Shown here: positions 59,644-64,000 of the stretch, piece after piece
Layout of the letters: the number at the start of each line of letters is the position of its first letter
Numbering within the stretch: position 1 is the stretch's first letter
Source: Plantactinospora sp040120695
Lineage (GTDB): Bacteria; Actinomycetota; Actinomycetes; Mycobacteriales; Micromonosporaceae
DNA length: 64,000 nt
Assembly (NCBI RefSeq): GCF_040120695.1
Contig: NZ_JBEEAC010000007.1
Span: forward strand, 186,001 to 250,000
Direction: 5' to 3'
Made by a program: the position numbers and the translations under genes
Notes under the pieces: model-generated
Seen by the model: the letters and a program-made list of their open reading frames with translations, nothing else
Told to the model about the DNA's origin: nothing
Database searches by the model: none

Positions 59644-62600
59644 TCAGATCAGGTTGAGGTCCCGGGCCCGGCGTACGGCGTCCCGCCGCCGGGTGGCGTC
59701 GAGTTTGCGGTAGATGTTCCGGACGTGTGTCTTGACGGTGTTGACCGAGAGGGAGAGCTCGGCGGCGATCTCCACGTTGGACAGGATGCTCTGGAGGTAG
59801 CGGAGCACCGTCAGCTCGCGTTCGGTCAGGGGTTCCGCCAGCGGCGGCGCCCCCGCAGTCGCCGGGTCGGCCGTCCCGTCGGCGACGTCGAGCAGCTCGT
59901 TCACCATCGGCCAGTACGCGGTGCCCGAGTCGAGGTGGGCGGCGAGCAGGTCCCGTACCGGTGGATCGGCCCGGGTGAAGACCTGCCGGAAACCCTCCGG
60001 TTCGGCCAACCGCAGCACCTCCTCCAGGACCCGGGCGGCACGGCGGTGGTCGCCGGTCAGCCGTGCCGCGCCCGCGTCGAGCAGTCCGGCGGCCAACCGC
60101 AGCGGAAGTGGCGCATCGGCACCGGACGGCGCCGCCCAGTCCGGCAGCGTACGCAGGGCGGCCTGCGGATCCCCCGCCCGCAGGTGGGCCCGGGTCAGGG
60201 CCACCGCCACCGGTCCGGCCGGCCCCGCTGCCCCTTCCAGGACCGGGGTGAGCATCTCCCGAGCCAGCTCGACGTCGCCCCGGTCGATCCACAGCTCCGC
60301 CTCGGCGGCGAGCAGCCAGTGCGCCAGTGGCTGCTCCGTCGCCCGGTCGCCGAGCCGGCGACGGCTGCCCGCCAGCATCTGGTGCGCACCGGTCAGGTCG
60401 CCCCGGTCGCGCAGCAGCCGAGCCCCGACCACGCCGACCAGCCCGTGCACGAGTGGTTCGTCGACGTGGTCGGCGGCCCGGACACCGAGCGCCAGACTGG
60501 CGTCCGCGTCGTCCGGCCGGTCCCGGTGCAGCGCGACGAGCGCCTGCGCGAGGTGGCCGTGTACGCCGTCGGCCGGCCGGACCAGCCCGTCGAAGGGTGC
60601 CGTGCCGAGTGCCGCGCGGGCTGCCTCGTCAGCGCTGGTCAGCTCGCCCCGGATCGCCCGGGCCAGCGCGAGCCGGCCCAGGCAGAGCCGGCGGGCCCGG
60701 GGCAGTTCCGCCCGGGTCGCCTCGGCGAGTCCGTCGGCGATCTCCGGCTCGGCGGCGGTTAGCTCGCCCGTTCCGAACCGGAGCATCGCTGGCACCATCC
60801 GAGCCACCGTTCTGGCCCGCAGGGCAAGGTCGTCGCGGACAACGCCTCCGCCGTCCGCCAGGCCGAGGTGGTCCCGGACGGAATCTCTGCCGTCGGCCGG
60901 GCCGAGACCGTCCCGGACGGAGTCCCCGCCGTCCGCCGGGCCGAGACCGTCCCGGACGGAATCCCCGCCGTCGGCCAGGCCGAGACCGAGCCGCCCCGGT
61001 TGGGGCGGCTCGCCGAGACCGGCGTCGAACGGGCCGGCCCAGACCGCCGCACCGGCCAAGTCAGCCCCGCCGGAACCGCTGAGGTGGCCGGGCCAGGCCG
61101 GGCCGGACAGGCCGGGATGGTCGGGATGGCCGGGTTCGGGCCGGGTGAGCTGGGCCAGATCGATCCGGTCGGCATCCGGGTAGGCGTCGACGTCGACGCC
61201 CGCGCCCGAACCGCCGTCGACGTCCCGCCTCCGGCCCGGGTCGGGGTCCAGCATCGTGATCAGGTCGACGGTCACCCCCTCGGCCATGCCGTGCGGGTCG
61301 GGCGGATCCGGGCGGAGGAGGTCGGCGACCCCGGCGCGTACCGCCGGGTCGTCTCCGGCCGCCTGGGCGGCAGCGAGCCGCAGCGCCGCCGCGATCCGCC
61401 GGATCCGGTACCGGCGGACGGCATCGAGCCGGTCACCGTGCTCGGTGGCCAACGCGAGGTAGCCGGTGGCGGCGGTCGGCTCGCGCCCGTCCAGCCGATT
61501 CGCGGCACAGGCCAGGCCGAGTTCGGGGGCGGCGCGGAGCGCCTCGGGGGACGGTCCGGGCGGCGCCGGCCGGGTCGGGGCGTACTGGCCGTAGGGGAGG
61601 AGGTCCGGCCAGTGTCCAAGCAGCACCCCGATCGCGTACGACCAGTCCTGGGCGGCGAGCGCGTGCCGGAGCGCCTCGGCCGGCAGGTCCTTCGCGGCGA
61701 ACCAGGTGGCGGCCCGGCGGTGCAGCTCGGCCACCTGCTCGGCCGGCCGGCGGGCCAGCTCGGACCGGAGCAGCTCACCGAGCATCGGATGGCACCGGTA
61801 GCCGGCCGGCCGACCGCCGAGCGGGATCACGAACCCGCCGAGACCGTCAAGTTCGGACAGTGTCCGGCCCGCGTCGGTGCGCCCGGTCAGCGTGTCCAGC
61901 AGCTCGGCGGAGAAGCCCTCGACAAGTGCCGCCCGGCAGAGCGCCTCCCGGGCGTCCCCGGACAGGCCGGCGAGCAGTTCCTGGCTCAGATAGTCACCGA
62001 CGTCCGGATGTTCCCCGGTGAACTCTTCCACGAACCGTGCCGGGTCGGGGTGGCCCGGCAGGGCGAGCGCGGCGAACCGCAGACCGGCGGGCCAGCCCTC
62101 GGTGTGGCTCACCAGCCGGCGGATCTGCTCCGGCGGCAGCGGCTCCCCGTACGCGGAAAACAGATCGGCGACCTCGTCGGGACGGAAGGCCAGGTCGGCG
62201 GCGCGGATCTCGGTCAGCTCCCCGCTGAGCCGCCAGCGGTGCAGGGCGAGCCCGGGATCGGTACGGCAGCCGACCACCAGCCGCAGCCGGCCCGCCGTGT
62301 GCCGGAGCAGGAACTCCAGCCCGCTGGAGACCTCGGGGTCGTCGACCTGGTGCAGATCGTCCAGGATCAGGGTCGCCGGTCCGCTGCGCCGGGCCAACTG
62401 TTCGGCGAGGGACTCCAGCCCGTACCCCGGATCCGGTTCGCCCCCCGGATCCGGTTCGCCGCCGACGGCCGGTTCGCCGCCGACGCCCCGTTCGCCCCCG
62501 GTATCCGGTTCCGCTCCGTCGACGGCCGGACGCAGCGCGGCGTACAGGTATGACCAGAGCCGTGCCCCACCGTCGCCCGGCTCCAGCGAGAGCCAGCCCA

Positions 62601-62913
62601 CCGGGCCCCGGTCCGGGCCGCTCGCGACCCGGCCGCCTGGCGCGTTACGGGCCCGGCACCAGGAGCTGAGCAGCACCGTCTTGCCCCAGCCGGCCGAGGC
62701 CGAGACCAGGGTCAGCGGGCCGGCTGTCCCGAGGTCGAGAAGTTCGAACAGCCGGGGCCGGGGCAACAGCACCGCCCCGGAGCGCGGCGCGGCGGCCAGC
62801 TTCGCGGTGAGCAGCGGCGCCCCGGTACGCCCCGACCCGCCGCCTGGACCGGGGGGTGCCCCGCCGACGACCGACGAAACGGTTCCGGTCAGTGCCTCGA
62901 TCCGTTCCAACAA
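59644..62913 (-). CDS. Large ATP-binding LuxR-type regulator (LAL, MalT-like)
   Basis: A 1089-residue regulator. Walker A is SASAGWGKTVLLSSW (about 75) and Walker B is TLILDDLHQVDDP; the winged-helix and helical regions of MalT-type STAND proteins follow, then TPR-like helices (about 680-1000). A 13-residue repeat (ADGGDSVRDGLGP) about four units long interrupts the middle. The C-terminus is a GerE HTH: LTERELTVLRYLQSILSNVEIA and SVNTVKTHVRNIYRKL. TTG 62911-62913 was chosen because GGAGGAGG ends six bases before it. The inducer is unknown; the gene follows a 46-bp tandem repeat. Confidence 0.9.
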   Translation of the reverse strand: MLERIEALTGTVSSVVGGAPPGPGGGSGRTGAPLLTAKLAAAPRSGAVLLPRPRLFELLDLGTAGPLTLVSASAGWGKTVLLSSWCRARNAPGGRVASGPDRGPVGWLSLEPGDGGARLWSYLYAALRPAVDGAEPDTGGERGVGGEPAVGGEPDPGGEPDPGYGLESLAEQLARRSGPATLILDDLHQVDDPEVSSGLEFLLRHTAGRLRLVVGCRTDPGLALHRWRLSGELTEIRAADLAFRPDEVADLFSAYGEPLPPEQIRRLVSHTEGWPAGLRFAALALPGHPDPARFVEEFTGEHPDVGDYLSQELLAGLSGDAREALCRAALVEGFSAELLDTLTGRTDAGRTLSELDGLGGFVIPLGGRPAGYRCHPMLGELLRSELARRPAEQVAELHRRAATWFAAKDLPAEALRHALAAQDWSYAIGVLLGHWPDLLPYGQYAPTRPAPPGPSPEALRAAPELGLACAANRLDGREPTAATGYLALATEHGDRLDAVRRYRIRRIAAALRLAAAQAAGDDPAVRAGVADLLRPDPPDPHGMAEGVTVDLITMLDPDPGRRRDVDGGSGAGVDVDAYPDADRIDLAQLTRPEPGHPDHPGLSGPAWPGHLSGSGGADLAGAAVWAGPFDAGLGEPPQPGRLGLGLADGGDSVRDGLGPADGGDSVRDGLGPADGRDSVRDHLGLADGGGVVRDDLALRARTVARMVPAMLRFGTGELTAAEPEIADGLAEATRAELPRARRLCLGRLALARAIRGELTSADEAARAALGTAPFDGLVRPADGVHGHLAQALVALHRDRPDDADASLALGVRAADHVDEPLVHGLVGVVGARLLRDRGDLTGAHQMLAGSRRRLGDRATEQPLAHWLLAAEAELWIDRGDVELAREMLTPVLEGAAGPAGPVAVALTRAHLRAGDPQAALRTLPDWAAPSGADAPLPLRLAAGLLDAGAARLTGDHRRAARVLEEVLRLAEPEGFRQVFTRADPPVRDLLAAHLDSGTAYWPMVNELLDVADGTADPATAGAPPLAEPLTERELTVLRYLQSILSNVEIAAELSLSVNTVKTHVRNIYRKLDATRRRDAVRRARDLNLI
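60843..60998. repeat. 39-bp coding repeats in the LuxR-type regulator
   Basis: Four units of 39 bp encode the 13-residue pattern GxADGGDSVRDGL, differing at a few positions. They lie between the helical repeats of the regulator, so they probably form a flexible acidic linker. Confidence 0.75.
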
Positions 62914-63328
62914 GCCCCACCTCCTCCGGCCCGCCGACGGCGACCGAGTGCCGCCGACCGCGACCAACCGCGCCACCGCGACCGAGCCCGAGCACGCCCG
63001 CCACCGCGACCAACCGCGCCACCGCGACCGAGCCCGAGCACGCCCGCCACCGCGACCAACCGCGCCACCGCGACCGGGCACGCCGACCGGGACCGAGAGC
63101 CGGGCGATCGCGTCGAAGTCGGCGGCCGGTCAGCGCGACGGCCTGAGGCGGATACCCGGCCCGCCGCGGTTCACCCCTTGCGGACGAACCCGGTTCACCC
63201 GTCACCGCCGAACGATGACGGCCGGGAACGCACCGCCACGCCCGCGCGGGACCGGGCCGTCGCCACCCTCCGAGCGGGCACCGACGCACGGGCGACGCCG
63301 GAGAGCGGTCGTGGCGCAAGGAGGGGCA
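62914..63328. other. 415-bp divergent intergenic region
   Basis: It lies between the divergent regulator (62913) and the small gene at 63329. Apart from the 46-bp repeats at 62959-63077 nothing was recognised; reading frames run through it without a supported start. Confidence 0.5.
62959..63077. repeat. 46-bp tandem repeat upstream of the LuxR-type regulator
   Basis: Copies start at 62959 and 63005, and a third runs from 63051 to about 63077. The first two appear identical. The period is not a multiple of three, arguing against coding. The array lies 46 to 164 bases upstream of the regulator start, where promoter or operator sequences would be. Confidence 0.9.
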
Positions 63329-63643
63329 ATGGACGTACCCGAGCGACAGGCCGCCGCCGGCCCGCGTCCGTACGTGGTCACCGTCGGCCGCCCACCCGCC
63401 GAACTGGCACCCGACGGGCGGCTCCCGGAGCCGCTGGCCAGCCTGGGTCCCGGGGTGACGGTGACCCTGCGCCCGGCACCCGGAGGTCGCGGCACGGAAC
63501 TCGTCGCCGTGCTCCGCAGGGACGAGTCGTCCCTGTTCGCCAGGCTGTCGGCGCGGCTGACCGGCGAGAACCGCCGGGAGGCGGTACGCACCGCGCTGCG
63601 CCAGGCGAAGCAGCTGGCCGAGACCGGCGAGGTGCTGCGCTGA
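63329..63643 (+). CDS. Small soluble protein, unknown function
   Basis: A 104-residue protein: an N-terminal beta strand PYVVTVGRPPAELAPDG, then GVTVTLRPAPGGRGTELVAVL and a long basic C-terminal helix LFARLSARLTGENRREAVRTALRQAKQL (two halves). It looks like a single small alpha/beta fold, but no family is recognised. ATG 63329 follows AAGGAGG with four bases of spacing, so the gene is likely real. It is followed by a terminator hairpin. Confidence 0.72.
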   Translation: MDVPERQAAAGPRPYVVTVGRPPAELAPDGRLPEPLASLGPGVTVTLRPAPGGRGTELVAVLRRDESSLFARLSARLTGENRREAVRTALRQAKQLAETGEVLR

Positions 63644-63720
63644 GAGGGCTGAGCTGAGGGGGTGAGTTGAAAGGCTGAGTTGGAAGGCTGCGCTGAGGGG
63701 CGGGCGGGGCGGTTGTGGGC

Positions 63721-63753
63721 CCGGCGGGCGGCCTTTCCTCGGCCGCCCGCCGG
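63721..63753. terminator. Perfect 13-bp hairpin between convergent genes
   Basis: CCGGCGGGCGGCC (63721-63733) pairs exactly with GGCCGCCCGCCGG (63741-63753) around the loop TTTCCTC. It lies between convergent stops and probably serves both. Confidence 0.85.
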
Positions 63754-63800
63754 CGCGCTCTCCGGCTCGGGAGGAGGTGCTCCACCCCAGCCGGGGAGGT

Positions 63801-64000
63801 TCAGTAGACGAAAACGCTCCTCGCCGGGAAGCTGAAGGACGGGTTGCTGCCAGTGAGCAGAATCGGCCGCCCGATGCAGTCGTCGTTCATGTAGAGCTCG
63901 GCCGCCCGGCTGTTCGTGTTGATCCAGGAGTGGGCCCGCTCGTCCCAGCCGTGCTCGACCAGGTCGACACAGACTCCGACGGCCGGGTCCAGCGCGGAAA
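63801..64000 (-). CDS. C-terminus of a secreted I36-inhibitor/crystallin-like protein (partial)
   Basis: The minus strand is open from the window edge to TGA at 63801-63803. The last residues include ELYMNDDCIGRPILLTGSN and SFSFPARSVFVY. The alternating small, aromatic and Cys-containing strands, and the closing S-V-x-V pattern, resemble peptidase-inhibitor family I36 (beta/gamma-crystallin-like) proteins common in actinobacterial secretomes. The N-terminus and any signal peptide lie outside the window, so the assignment is tentative. Confidence 0.55.
   Translation of the reverse strand, partial: SALDPAVGVCVDLVEHGWDERAHSWINTNSRAAELYMNDDCIGRPILLTGSNPSFSFPARSVFVY

Noticed and set aside
62959..63077. 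Possible CRISPR array
   Set aside because: The 46-bp units are contiguous without unique spacers, and no cas gene is nearby. The same holds for the repeats at 30769, 52904 and 29056.

Overview
This window comes from a high-GC actinobacterium, most likely a member of the Micromonosporaceae (Micromonospora/Plantactinospora-like). The evidence is the very GC-rich codon usage with frequent GTG and TTG starts, and the gene content: a FasR-type regulator next to fabD-fabH-acpP-fabF, an AceE-type pyruvate dehydrogenase, HelR, DUF3145, DUF397 with an Scr1-type regulator, CBM2 plant-polymer enzymes and a c-di-AMP riboswitch. No rRNA, tRNA, CRISPR array, phage gene or insertion sequence was recognised.

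Layout. 1-6.2 kb: 3' end of aceE, an SRPBCC protein, gltX, a CopC-like protein, a secreted membrane-anchored protein, a possible proline-rich protein and a membrane protein. 6.4-9.4 kb: a NarL-type two-component pair and a PAP2 phosphatase. 9.4-14.5 kb: the fatty-acid synthesis locus fasR-fabD-fabH-acpP-fabF; its FabD carries an extra C-terminal biotinyl/lipoyl-like domain, and a 16-codon frame bridges fabD and fabH. 14.7-16.7 kb: a methyltransferase and an alditol oxidase.

16.7-23 kb is an accessory island. It has a four-helix membrane protein resembling Pycsar-type effectors, a kinase-fold protein and a TPR protein that share one effector-associated-like domain, then an Scr1/DUF5753 regulator, small membrane proteins and a DUF397 protein. 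23-33 kb is mostly housekeeping: a two-gene glycosyltransferase operon, a GH3 lipoprotein, DUF3145, a small conserved protein behind tandem promoter-like repeats, an alpha/beta hydrolase and HelR. 33.3-38.4 kb is a second conflict-type island: a TPR protein, a large TPR-CHAT protease and a membrane protein divergent from the protease by only 26 bp.

38.5-44.6 kb: an arsR-SRPBCC-reductase operon with a clear leaderless promoter, a CDF metal exporter, a secreted coiled-coil wall protein under a ydaO-type c-di-AMP riboswitch, a CBM2-Cip1-like protein and a YnfA-like protein. 44.8-46.9 kb: a tightly overlapped three-gene membrane/WXG100-like cluster divergent from a YbaB-like gene. 47.5-64 kb: a secreted alpha-amylase with an upstream TGCAAG palindrome, a DUF2269-like protein, a PfkB kinase, SurE, a STAS protein, a tiny poly-Asp lipoprotein, a GH74 xyloglucanase-type enzyme, a large membrane protein, a BON protein, a giant LuxR-type ATPase regulator, a small conserved protein and the 3' end of an I36-inhibitor-like secreted protein.

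The strongest candidates for undescribed biology are the EAD-linked island (16.7-20.3 kb), the CHAT-TPR island (33.3-38.4 kb) and the WXG100/PH-like/YbaB cluster (44.8-46.9 kb). All functional statements rest on reading the sequence and on remembered family features; no database search was run.
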